Both the position numbers and the translations under genes were made by a program. Positions 34,440 to 44,141 of a DNA stretch of 64,000 bases are shown here, piece after piece. The notes beneath the pieces are model-generated. The model did no database searches. It saw nothing but the letters and a program-made list of their open reading frames with translations, and was not told the DNA's origin. The DNA is from Heterobilharzia americana (lineage: Eukaryota; Platyhelminthes; Trematoda; Strigeidida; Schistosomatidae), in NCBI GenBank assembly GCA_944470555.2, contig OX104130.1, forward strand, positions 63,865,160 through 63,929,159, given 5' to 3'. Each line of letters opens with the position of its first letter. Within the stretch, counting starts at the first letter, position 1.

Positions 34440-36868
34440 TGTCTACATACAGTTTAGAATGGGTTCTACCATTAGTTGAGTGGTGTTCTCTACTAGATAC
34501 TGTCGACAGATATCATGGCGTTATTAGGTGACTCAAATGCGCTGGTTGGGTGATTAGGCTCAGAAGAGGGTCGTTTAGATGACCGAGGAGTATTAACGAG
34601 GTGTGCCTTCCCCAGATTTATGCAGATCACGACTTGTTTCTAGCCAACATCGAATTCCGACACAGCCATCACGGTTGTGCTATCTTGTGTCCTCCCTGTA
34701 CCACTGAAGCCAGGACTGAAATAGATCACATTGGAGTTATCTACTGGCAATGTGAGTGTATTCAAGACTGGCATTTATTGTGGAGCACCTTCTGTGCTCT
34801 AATCACATTTTAGAGTGTGCTCAGTTGATCTTGCATCTTGGTGGGGATCAAAGTCGTCGTCTTAAATGGGGCGGTGTAAGCAGACTTGTCGTACCTGGCA
34901 TTACAACTGGGTATTCAACCTCCAGAGGGTGAAGATGAGCTTTGACTGCATTTACCAGACACCATGAAAATGGTGAATAAAGCTTATTGTGGGTTTAAGG
35001 AACATCCCACTGAAAGACATGAAGTTTCTGCTAGGAGGTTGCAACTTCTCGGTACTTCTTGTCAGTTTATTGCGACTGACAGGGAATAGAGAGAGACATA
35101 CGTAAACTTTTGTGTGAGAGACCATGCATAGCTTGTGTATGAACTGCATGGTTTTGTGTTTAGGATGCGCGAGTGAGATGGAAGCAGCAACTGCATTTGG
35201 TAGAAGTTTGAATATGTTCCAGCTCATTCATGCCACCAATATCGAGAAAACTACTGTCGTTGAGACGGTCTCTGAAGTCGGTGGTAAGCCGATCAGCAGC
35301 TTTCATCGACGCCAGGAATTCTGGTCGAAATACTTCGTGACGTACTTCAACTGGCTCACTGTTCAAGTAACGTGGATTGTAGATTTTTGTGCTCCATGGT
35401 CAGTTAACACTGACTCATCCGACAAAGCAGCAGTCTCGAAGTAACTTCAGGTTCTATGCGGCACCCGACCCAAACAAATTATCCAAGGTTGCTTTGAAGG
35501 ATATATATGAGACCGTCGTCAGAGAACAGACTATATTGTTTGAGTGGTTATCTCAGAGTAAGCGTTCCATCACTCTAGAATAAAACTATTGTTGTACACA
35601 CTTTCCGAGTTGGTCTACATAATATCTACAGACCTTTCTGGTATACTGGGGTTTTGACGGAAGAATCGCTCCACCAGCATAATTCATTGTGACGTGCGAA
35701 CCCGACCACCACGTCAAGGTAGCAGTAATTGGTCAGGAACACTGGGTTTTTATATATTGTCTGACTTTACGATTCTTCTATAACTTTCCCAACGATAAGA
35801 TCATGGAAACACCTCTGAAGGAGGTGAATGATTGCAGTATAGACCTGTTACCACACAAAAGATTTCTCTATTGCGAACGATATCGTTGTACTGTACGACA
35901 ACGAACAGGCTACTAAAATCACATAATGTTAACAATCAGTGTCTAGAAGTATGGTATACGCTTTGCACTATCGAATTGCGAGTTGCTTCCGCAAGATTGG
36001 AAAAAGCCTGTACTTGCAGTCACCCTTGAGAGTGAACCGCTGAAAGTTGTCAAAACGTTTGTTTACCTATGTAGTATGAGTGCTGCCGGGAGCGTGATTG
36101 ATGAGCTTTCCTACGGCATGTCGAATGTCAGAGTGGAATACGCTAATCTGTGCTATCTCTTGCGCCATCTTGATGTTACTTTGCAGTTACAGTTCGGTTA
36201 TGCAACGCTTTTACGCTCGAATTTTTACTCTAAACATATGAAACGTGCCTTCACTGACCTGAGGATGACGTTGGCTCTGGATATTCCATCACCTTTGCAT
36301 GCACAAGATTGCTCGCATCTGACAGAAACAACGTTCAAGCAATTTTTAAGTGAAGTGGCTCTTGTTTGGATGTGATGAAGATCGTCATTCATTCTCGGGA
36401 CACCATCTTCAGTGGCTCAAACGTGTTACGCATATCGTTCCAGTGGCTCAGTTCTCCTGGAACTGTCTGGTAGCACCGAAATGGCGAATGTGTGACGTAG
36501 CTCTGTGAGATGAAGGGCAGTTGAACTAGGTTAGCATCTAAAGACCCCTCATGACTCCGTGGATTGGGTTCGAGAGATCGCACAGACCAGCGACTTATGA
36601 CAGCATGTGGAGCTCAGAATCAAGACCAGTCGCGATCATGCTGCGGTTTTATTCTATTATCGAAAAGTGAAACAAAAATAGTGATTACTTCTTTTTCTGT
36701 ATGTCTGAAACTGCTTCTCTAGAATCTTACTTCTAATTTTGCTTCCAATCTCTTTTTCGTTTCCTATGTCGTCATATTGTTTTGCTGTTTTGTACCATAC
36801 GTCTCTTTATGGTCATATTGTACCAAGTCTATTTTCTAAATATAATAATAATAATTGCTATTATTATG
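34440..36868 (+). mobile_element. RTE-C retrotransposon, internally deleted
   Basis: Plus strand, in order: decayed APE-type endonuclease (about 34510-34870; LLGDSNALVG-like, DHDLFLANIEFRHS, TEIDHIGVIYW), a linker (about 35164-35400; FGRSLNMFQLIHATN, VSEVGGKPISS), a missing RT core, then the post-RT region (about 35990-36375; DWKKPVLAVTLESEPLKVVK and NVRVEYANLCYLL). The 3' UTR runs to a (TAA/ATA)n tail near 36840-36868. The tail lies about 95 bp before the TSR3 start codon. Confidence 0.75.
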
Positions 36869-36962
36869 AACAGTTTGTTTAGTCATTAAGAGTTACGCTA
36901 TCCGATGATATTTTTTTTGTTTTACAGTTGTATTTAACACCTCGGTGCATTTGCAACTTACC

Positions 36963-37053
36963 ATGAAAAACGAACAGAAATATTTTCCTATTTCAAAGTC
37001 CCAAAGTACTAAAACTGAAACACAGGTTTCATTCAGTTATTCAGAGGAAGTAG
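36963..37053 (+). CDS. TSR3: TSR3 exon 1
   Basis: Starts MKNEQKYFPISKSQ and ends 'gaagtag|gtaggt', leaving one g. That base and the 'cc' of exon 2 make the Ala of AMWDF, which supports this donor over the one 4 nt upstream. The intron is only 55 bp. Confidence 0.75.
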
Positions 37054-40000
37054 GTAGGTTTGTTGATATTTGCATCGTGAGTTAGATGCACCAAAAAAAT
37101 TTTGACAGCCATGTGGGATTTTGAACAGTGTGATCCAAAACGCTGCTCCGGTCGTAAATTAGTTCGCTTGGGAATGACTAAATTATTGAGGTTAAATGAA
37201 AGTTTTTCGGGCATTGTACTGACGCCAACCGCAACATGCGTGTTATCTCCGGAGACTGACCGCCAGTTGATGCAAAATGCTGGTATTGCTGTTGTAGATT
37301 GTTCTTGGGCTCAATTGGAGCAAACCGGATTTAAGAAGGTGAGTTACACCCAGATATTATTAAAGTACTAGGTCTCAGCACGTATTTATTTATTGGTTTC
37401 CTATTTAAATTTGTTTTCTTAAGAATAAGTAATTGACATTTGATGTTATTAATCTGATCGTTTAGCACGAATGCACAATAATTAGGCGTGTTTGATAAAT
37501 GATTCTATACAATAATTTCTAAAATTATGAAAATGCTTTATTCAGGGATTTTGACAAGTACCCGATTGTTCCATACCATAAGTAATCAGATGTCAATATG
37601 ATCCCAAAAAGTTAAAAGTTAAAGATAATAAACGTCATTTAGATGCAGTCATTAAACAGTCGTCATAATAGATTACCATGAAGATGCGTCAATCCTTCTG
37701 TCACCCTTCGATAAAGTTCAAAACACTGACATACCTGAAAGCCCCGATACTTGCTTTATTCGTTGAACTGAAGGAGGCATTTGACTCTTTCAACTAAGAG
37801 GATGTTATGCTAGTGTCTGACTGGGTGTCAACGTAATACGGAGAGGGTATACTATGCAAATCAAAGCTTTATAGTCGAATTCAAGAACCCTTGTAAGAGC
37901 TTATTAGTCGTCATGTTAAGTAACGGCACCCAGCAGTGTCCTCCAAGGATGTTCAGTCACCATTCCTGTGTGGCTCTGTTATAGACGTGCTAACGGATAT
38001 AACCATAGATGCCTTCAAATTTATGTGGATTGGCTTGCTTCTAAGAGTCTACCAGGTTAATTTGTAGTACACAAACATAGTGATGTTAAACGAAAATGCT
38101 GACAATATGCAGAGCCTTTTGAGTACCTTGAGCAGAAATCTGAGTATGTTTATCATGCATTTCGCACCCATCAAATGATAGATGATGCTTCAGGACTAGT
38201 CTGCAGCCGCTTCTAATTTAAGGTTAGGAAGTGGTGATAAAATTTGTTCACTAATTCAATCACTTCGGGAAGTGGTATGAGTACGAATGGGTTGGTTGCT
38301 GATGAAATCTCAGCTTACATTCAAATAGTCTACTTGGCGTTTGCCAACTTACGTCATCCCTCACACTAGCTAAATATCCAGTTACCAATTATAGGAAACA
38401 GTGAAATCTGTACGATTTTGTAGTTGCAAGAAGTGATCGTTAAGAGTTGAAGGCATGAAGAGTTTATAGATATTTTATCATAGGTGTTTTGGTAGCGTTG
38501 TTCACCTGTGGTGGAATCGCCGTGTAGGAACTACTAAGGTTAGTTTTAAGCACTAGGCTAGTCAACTGATGAAGTTGGGATCCTTCACCGACTAAAATGA
38601 CTTGGTCGTGTGTTGTGTATTCCATACCGCCGCTTACCTTGACGTGCGATGTTAAATAATGTCAGGTTGGATTGGAGTTCAGATGAAGAACTGGCACTAG
38701 TTCAGGAAATCTACGATTGTTGGTCTGAGTCGCGAATAAAGGTTTAAACTTTCTAGATGGGTTCCTACTGACTATAAGAATCATTGGTTCCACACTTTTG
38801 GTAATATGGCGCACTGTTTTTTCACCTTCTAAGTCTTGAATATTTTTATTAACGTCCATCTATTTGTTCTGTAAACTTTCGTACACTTTCGTGTCCTTTA
38901 ATATCACGTCTATCGACTCCTTTCTCTTATGCTGTTGTAACGTGTGGTAGCTTCAGCAGGCGCACTTATCTGCCAATATCTACGTTGGTTATTCTCTATG
39001 TCAGGTCACTACTTTGCTGCGAAAACTATTGAGTAAGAGAAACTACCCTTTTGTTACGGTTTAGTTGTCTAGCGCCAGAAATCAGGTGTCGGAGTCAAAT
39101 TTTTAGTATTGGTTGTCGTTAAGGACCATTAAAAATATGAATGAAAACTCTGATAGAATTGGGGGTCCTTTAGCTTTTGCTGGTGATTTCTCCAGCAAGC
39201 TGTGTCTACAACTTTCAGCAGACTTGTGTCTACTAGGAAATCTGAATCTAAATCACTATTCTAAAGTTAGACTTTACTACCGGTCTATTCAAGCCACTCG
39301 CCGTAGAAGTCGATTATGTGCACTCAACCAACGATTAAACTGATGAAGCTATGAGTGGCACTTACTGGGAGGGTTCATGAGACTACCCGGCCACTTAGAC
39401 CCTAGTATCTGAAACATGGTTTGAACCTGGGGCACTCTGATTTAAAGTTGGATTCTAAAATCAATGATCTAACTGTTGTTTGAGCAACTACCTAGAAAGT
39501 GTGATGTTCGTGTACATTATTACCAATTCACATTATATGTTTCTTAATGAGTTAAATAAAGCTAATTCAGCCATTTTAAGTATTTCAAATCGGAACTTAA
39601 ATCGTATTTGTTGTCACTGTAATAAATTCATGTAGCCATGTGTATTTTAGTAGTACCTCTTCTCATATGCTTGTTATAATCACCTGTTCCTAAAGCTAAA
39701 ATTTCATCATGGACGATTGTTGCCACTTCTGATCGCATCTAATCCAGTGAAATATGGAAAACCATTTCAGTTGTCATGTGTTGAAGCGCTTGCAGCAGGT
39801 CTTTTCATTTTGGGTGAAAAGGATCAAGCTAGCGAGCTGTTGGATAAGTTTTCTTGGGGTCATCAGTTCTTGACATTGAATGACCAACGGTTGCAGTTGT
39901 ACTCGAAATGCTCTACAAATAAAGAAATCTTGAGCTTACAAGAACTCTTCCTGGCACAAATAACTCGTGTCGAGAATTCAAATTCAGGTATGCGATCATT

Positions 40001-40196
40001 TCGAATTCAATTTTAATCATAAGTCCTACCTCAATGTAGAATCGTATGCCGATGTGTATGCAGAATTAGATGAACAACTGGGTACTGATTCTTCAAGGTT
40101 TGTTTGTGATTGATTTTCGACTTACCTTCATTAGTTCCAAGTTTTCTAGTTCACCGGAAGATTGTGATGAGCAAGAAACAGACGATTGTTCATCAA
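36963..40196 (+). CDS. TSR3: 18S rRNA aminocarboxypropyltransferase TSR3
   Basis: TSR3 transfers the 3-amino-3-carboxypropyl group of S-adenosylmethionine to a modified pseudouridine of 18S rRNA (the m1acp3-psi site), a late step of 40S subunit maturation. Exons 36963-37053, 37109-37338, 39696-39987, 40040-40097 and 40150-40196 join in phase. Seen: an N-terminal RLI-like block AMWDFEQCDPKRCSGRKLVR, FSGIVLTPTA, GIAVVDCSW, then LLPLLIASNPVKYGKP, LSCVEALAAGLFILG and LLDKFSWGHQFL, all family hallmarks and collinear. A weak acidic tail (SPEDCDEQETDDC) follows; the true 3' end is uncertain because the next sequence enters a repeat at 40302. The start ATG is the first in frame, with a short polar N-terminus. 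Intron 2 (2.4 kb) holds an RTE-B relic. Confidence 0.9.
37109..37338 (+). CDS. TSR3: TSR3 exon 2
   Basis: Acceptor 'aattttgacag', donor 'aag|gtgagt'. Carries WDFEQCDPKRCSGRKL through VVDCSWAQLEQTGFKK, the N-terminal half of the catalytic fold. Ends in phase 0. Confidence 0.92.
37690..38820 (+). mobile_element. RTE-B relic in TSR3 intron 2
   Basis: Collinear with the intact RTE-B but heavily decayed: 'tttattcgttgaactgaaggaggcatttgactc' corresponds to AVFLDLKAAFDS, 'cagcagtgtcctccaaggatgttcagtcaccattc' to SSGVRQGCPLSPF. Then the NTLSGNLRMFGM, ISARIQKARLAFANLRH and WLGHVLRMP equivalents follow, ending in the GWGPRDK region. Confidence 0.75.
38821..39695 (+). other. Rest of TSR3 intron 2
   Basis: No recognisable exon or family. 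A tRNA-like or SINE-like scrap may lie near 39340-39480, but no clear A/B box pair is visible. Confidence 0.4.
39696..39987 (+). CDS. TSR3: TSR3 exon 3
   Basis: Begins LKFHHGRLLPLLIASNP after a 'ttcctaaag' acceptor and ends 'ttcag|gtatgc' in phase 1. Carries the NPVKYGKPF and LSCVEALAAG motifs of the SAM-binding half and the WGHQFL motif. Confidence 0.92.
40040..40097 (+). CDS. TSR3: TSR3 exon 4
   Basis: A 58-nt exon after a 52-nt intron; acceptor 'cctcaatgtag'. In phase 1 it reads ESYADVYAELDEQLGTDSS, an acidic segment outside the conserved core. Ends 'tcaag|gtttgt' in phase 2. Confidence 0.65.
40150..40196 (+). CDS. TSR3: TSR3 exon 5 (acidic tail, 3' end unresolved)
   Basis: Acceptor 'agttttctag'; reads SSPEDCDEQETDDCSS up to a 'tcaa|gtaagt' donor. 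No downstream exon was found. Without splicing here the frame stays open to 40342 and runs into the repeat arm at 40302, giving a repeat-derived C-terminus. Confidence 0.5.
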
Positions 40197-40301
40197 GTAA
40201 GTTTTACTGTTCACAGCTTTGCTTGACTTTTTCTTTTGTGAATGAAAAGAAAAATAAGTTAGGATTGCATATCAAACTGTTTCTCGTCATGGCATTAGGT
40301 A

Positions 40302-40485
40302 TAGTTTGTATTTGCGTAAGTTACAGCGTGTGTTTGAAATGAAATAATTCCAACATTTCTCATGGAAGTCTGGTTCGAGCTTCTTCAGGGAAATAATCAA
40401 AATCAAAACATGAAGGACATATAAATGAATCAAAAGTAGTGTATTTAATCTCCTTGTCCAATCCTCTTCGCATAGTTATTCAGTG
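40302..40485 (-). repeat. Left arm of a long inverted repeat, with a PLE-type hammerhead-like motif
   Basis: Reverse complement (with scattered mismatches) of 40658-40840. On the minus strand it carries CTGAAGA ... GAAA followed by 'tgttggaattatttc' (about 40400-40341), laid out like the right-arm motif. Confidence 0.8.
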
Positions 40486-40568
40486 TAAAATTGTATGCCT
40501 TTTGTTGGCTAGCGTGTGTGTATATGATACCATTCAATATTCTCCTTGACCGTGAATATCAGACGATG

Positions 40569-40600
40569 ACACTCACACACACATACACACACACACACAA
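40569..40600. repeat. (CA)n microsatellite
   Basis: Imperfect CA run ('actcacacacacatacacacacacacacaca') in the loop between the two arms. Confidence 0.85.
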
Positions 40601-40657
40601 TCTATACAAGAACAGACAATTTAACACTGAATGATTAGTTATCATATTTCAGAAAGA

Positions 40658-40840
40658 CAGTGACTATACGAAGAGGATTAGACAAGGAGATTGAATACAC
40701 GTCTTTGGATTCATTTATATGCCCTTCATATTTTAATTTTGATCATTTCCCTGACGAAGCTCGAACCAGACTTCCGTGCGAAATGTTGGAATTATTTCAT
40801 TTCGAACACACACTGTAACTTACACTAATACAAACTGTAT
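40658..40840 (+). repeat. Right arm of the long inverted repeat, with a PLE-type hammerhead-like motif
   Basis: Inverted partner of 40302-40485. At 40741-40799 it reads, in order, 'catttcc', CTGACGA, a segment 'agctcg ... cgtgc' that pairs if one A is bulged, GAAA, TGTT, then 'ggaattatttc'. The bases before CTGACGA pair with those after TGTT (four contiguous pairs, then mismatched), as stem I of a type I hammerhead would. The near-absent stem III is typical of hammerheads reported in Penelope-like elements. A 3' fragment of the same repeat sits at 52188-52250. Confidence 0.65.
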
Positions 40841-41133
40841 GTTATATCAACCTTTTACCCAGCGCCGAAAAGTTGCCATACTATTCGGTTAAATTTTGAT
40901 CATAGTTCGTATAAAGTGTTTCTTGGTATGTTTGCCTTTGTTTATTGTTAAGTTAGCCAGGTCTTTTACGCTTTGTGTCGTTTCTCATAACTGTTACTCT
41001 TATATAAACGTTAAGTTCAGTTTTAGTTAGCACTTAAAATGAAATCGTCAATAAGATGGAAGTAAATTACTTGTTTTTCATCATAGAACATCATAAACTA
41101 ACATCAGTTGGAGGAACATGGGAAACCTGGAAG

Positions 41134-41180
41134 GACTAAACAGCTGTTTCCCCGCGACATGGGATTCCTTAGCAGCGCGC
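41134..41180 (-). ncRNA. Hammerhead motif, inactive
   Basis: Minus strand: CTAAGGA in place of CTGAGGA (the invariant G of CUGANGA is lost), stem II disrupted (ATCC/GGGG). GAAAC and the stem III palindrome ACAGCTGT are retained. Confidence 0.65.
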
Positions 41181-41608
41181 ACCCATGACCCTAAACTACC
41201 AGGGATCAAACCCGAAACCTTCAGGTTCTATGGCCAGAACGTTACAATTGAGCCACTGGGTCAGAATCCAATGGTCTGTATTTCTAACTCCTGTCAGTCC
41301 ATGATCAATACCAACTTGAAAAATCACTAAATCCCCACAAACCCTCAAATTAAACTGATCTGTTGCTGATTGGTGACTAGCTTCGAGAGGTGATTCCAGA
41401 AGTTCCAACGAAAAGTCGTGACTCGTAGTCGTTAGGGAAAAATACTCAACGATGATAACATTGGGTGATGTTCACGCTATGTCGTGAACTCACAAAAGTA
41501 ATAATTTTTGGACGATTGGATTCCGACCCACTGGCTCGATGGTAACGTTTTGGCCACAGAATCTGAAGGTTCAGGGTTTGATCGCTGACTGTGTGGGGTT
41601 GTGGGGGC

Positions 41609-41654
41609 GCGCCGCTAAGGAGTCCCATGCCAGGACGAAACAGCTGTTCAGTTC
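41609..41654 (+). ncRNA. Hammerhead motif, inactive
   Basis: Plus strand: CTAAGGA again, but stem II GTCC/GGAC, GAAAC and ACAGCTGT are perfect. The shared G-to-A change in both halves of this composite suggests either a common ancestor already mutated or gene conversion between the arms. Confidence 0.65.
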
Positions 41655-41922
41655 TTCCAGGTTTCCAATGTTACTCTAACTGGTATCAGTCTATGATGAA
41701 TACCAACTTGAAAAATCATTAAATCCCCACAAAACCCCAAATTGAATTAGTTGTGTTTTAGTACTTATCAGGCCAGTTCACTATCATTTCAATAGAAAAT
41801 AAGTTCCTAATATTGCGTTTAGCTGTATCCAAGGCACTTAATTTTTTAGAGTAATTCCAACTTACTGTAACTTATACTTGATTTTATGCTTCCGTTTTAT
41901 CTTTCATTGTTTAATGCTTAAG

Positions 41923-42380
41923 GCATAGGTCAAACCAGCCGATCGGGATCACGTAGATTGTCGAAAGATAGGAATCTAGCTAAATATAGCATGACAGACC
42001 CAAATAAAATTAATAATTCGGAAAAATGCTCGGCTACTGCAATGCATACATTTACACACAACCTCACAATAGGGTAGAATAAAGCCATTATACCTAAGTT
42101 GAATATAATTAGGTGGAGAGTGAGGTTGATTACTGAATCTTTGTTCATCGAATCAACACCCAATCAACATATGTAATAGGAATGATACAACATCTTTTGC
42201 AAAGATATGTAGTTTTTACTACCAATAAAAACGAAGAATATTAGGTGATAGGATTATAAAAGTTAGATGTCGAAAGCTATGTGACGACATTGATATGATA
42301 ATGAGCAATGATTAATGCTTGAAACGTCATAAAGTAAATAATACTGTGCTATATCAAATCGACAAATCTAATATAGAATT
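41923..42380 (+). mobile_element. Penelope-like element, 3'-terminal fragment
   Basis: Nearly identical over about 458 bp to 52578-53036. It starts within the GIY-YIG region ('gcataggtcaaac', CIGQTSR in the other copy) and runs to the 3' terminus ('tagaattg'). Contains the hammerhead-like 'gagc ... gctt GAAACGTC' block near 42262-42333. Confidence 0.85.
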
Positions 42381-42392
42381 GTAATTGACTTG

Positions 42393-42535
42393 GTTGTGGC
42401 AATCAGTGGAATCGAGGATGCGCCTTTCGTCCTACTTAGGACTCGCTGACTGGTTGTGACTGCACCCCAGTGAGACTCGAACCTTGTACCCATCACTTCA
42501 AACATCAAAGAGTTAACCACAAGGTCAAGCATCAA
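42393..42535 (-). repeat. Sm-alpha-like SINE with decayed hammerhead motif
   Basis: Minus strand: a tRNA-like A region ('ttgtggttaactctttg'), B box GGTTCGAGTCT, then GTCC-TAAGTA-GGAC-GAAA and 'ggcgcatcctcgattccactg'. The upstream core reads 'cagcga' instead of CUGANGA (one base lost), so it is not catalytic. It abuts the PLE 3' end at 42380. Confidence 0.75.
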
Positions 42536-43693
42536 GAAATAATAATAATATTTAATTAGCCTATTTTTATTGACCGTTATTTTGAATCGTATCTAAAGCT
42601 GCTTAGTTTCTGGCTGAAGTCACCAAAGTAATTGAAATCGCTTGTTAGAGATCGTGAAGGTAACATACTTAATGTGCCTACAACGTGTATTACAGAAATA
42701 TGTATTATTTCCATTATTCCAACTATTCGGCATACTTAAAATCGCTTTTGTTATATATATATATAATTCATTGTGTCTGTTTTCTATAGCTATATTGTGT
42801 TTGATGCGTAACAGGCTTAACCAGCATACTCTTATACCGCGTTTTACATTCTGTCATTCAACCGGTCACATTAAAAATCAGGCGAGAAAACAAAGTGGTT
42901 TGCAATATAAACTTGACTATATAGAATATATCACTTCGGATATACACGTATTAGTCACTAAAATGTTCTCTGTCTGTGAGTGCTGATCGAATCCTGTCAT
43001 ATGGTCACCAGGCTAGTTGATTTGGCATCGCAGAGCATTTTAATGTGTATCAGTAATGCGAAATATCCATTTAGATTTGTTTATGGTTTACTAACTAGAA
43101 TTGATATTTTACTTAATAGGGGCTCTGTAATTACTTAAAGAAACATGGTTTCCAACATACCGAAGGCGTTTCGGTCTTCTTATGCTCATATGCAAATATT
43201 TTTAGTAACATGTTAAAAATGGCTGGATCGCATTGTGCAGTGTTCGTAACAACTCAATATCAATAGTTTTGAAACGATTATATAATGTCAGATTTATTTT
43301 AGGATATCTATGAAGTTTTCCCACCATTTTTATGCAGAATAGTAATAGTAAATTAGTAACTTAGTGTGTGACGTTTTTTACGTTTAAGACAGTTTGATAT
43401 GAAATGGAAATGGAATGGGAATATCAACACATCGCGTTGAAGATATATCCATTTATCGAGTACAAGATTAAATAGGGCGCATATGTTAGATTACTTTTTA
43501 CGGTAACCACCAGATCTTGTTAACTTTATTCTTCAGCTTATTAAACAGTAATTATTGATAGTAGTTAAGGAGTATGATTTTATCGCTAGATTAATATTGA
43601 AAGCTAATGTGAACTTTTTCCTTTGAGACCTTTCTTGGGTTAATAGTCAAATATTCAACGTCCATGAAAATGTGAATATTTATGCTGTGAAGT
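42536..43693. other. Intergenic DNA upstream of METTL6
   Basis: A 114-codon open frame at 42642-42986 has no recognisable motif, and its composition resembles translated AT-rich DNA. The missing 5' exon(s) of METTL6, if any, could lie here, but none can be identified. Confidence 0.45.
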
Positions 43694-43694
43694 A

Positions 43695-43740
<46 letters not shown>
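43694..43740. repeat. (TTA)n microsatellite, 3' tail of RTE-A copy 2
   Basis: About 15 TTA/ATT units directly abutting the 3' end of the minus-strand RTE-A element. RTE elements end in short tandem repeats rather than poly(A), so this is probably the retrotransposon's own tail. Confidence 0.85.
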
Positions 43741-44129
43741 TGTCCCTTGAGTTCCTATTGGAACACAGGGCTTCAGTAGCACGTCTCCAATGCGCTCTGT
43801 TCTCTGAAATCTTTTGAACCTGGCTCCGCGACTGCCCACAACCTCTCATTTCATCCTCGCATGATCTCCTCCATGTCACCCTCGCCACCGACGCCCAACT
43901 CGTCGCTTCCCATCTGGGCTCCACTCGACAACCTGGACTGGCGCGTGATGTCCCCAGTCGGCCTTCTCAGTGTATGCCCAACCAAATCCATCTCCACTTC
44001 CTTCAACTGCATATTTGTTGAGCGATAGGTTCTTGGTCGGTTCGTTCCCAGAGTTCCTTGTTGCTTATTCTTATCATTCTGGCCATCTGATCTTCAGTAA
44101 CGAGCCAGCGTAGGCAGTTGTTGATAAAT

Positions 44130-44141
44130 ATCTGTAGTTTG
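44130..44141. repeat. Target-site duplication, left, of RTE-B
   Basis: The 12-mer atctgtagtttg, repeated at 46517-46528. Confidence 0.85.

Larger units (their letters stand above)
41088..41755. mobile_element. Hammerhead-SINE inverted composite, copy 2
   Basis: Minus body about 41088-41300, spacer, plus body about 41505-41700, then the outer tail to 41755 ('ccaacttgaaaaatcattaaatcccc'). Same order and same spacer landmarks as copy 1 ('ggtgactagcttcgagagg', 'gtcgtgac', 'tgtcgtgaactcac'). Both bodies keep the B-box region in decayed form. Confidence 0.8.

Noticed and set aside
42642..42986. 114-codon open frame as a METTL6 5' exon
   Set aside because: No similarity to METTL6 N-termini, no convincing splice sites, hydrophobic AT-driven composition.
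43694..43740. Independent microsatellite expansion
   Set aside because: Its position exactly at the 3' terminus of RTE-A makes it more likely the element's own tail, so it was not raised as a separate finding.
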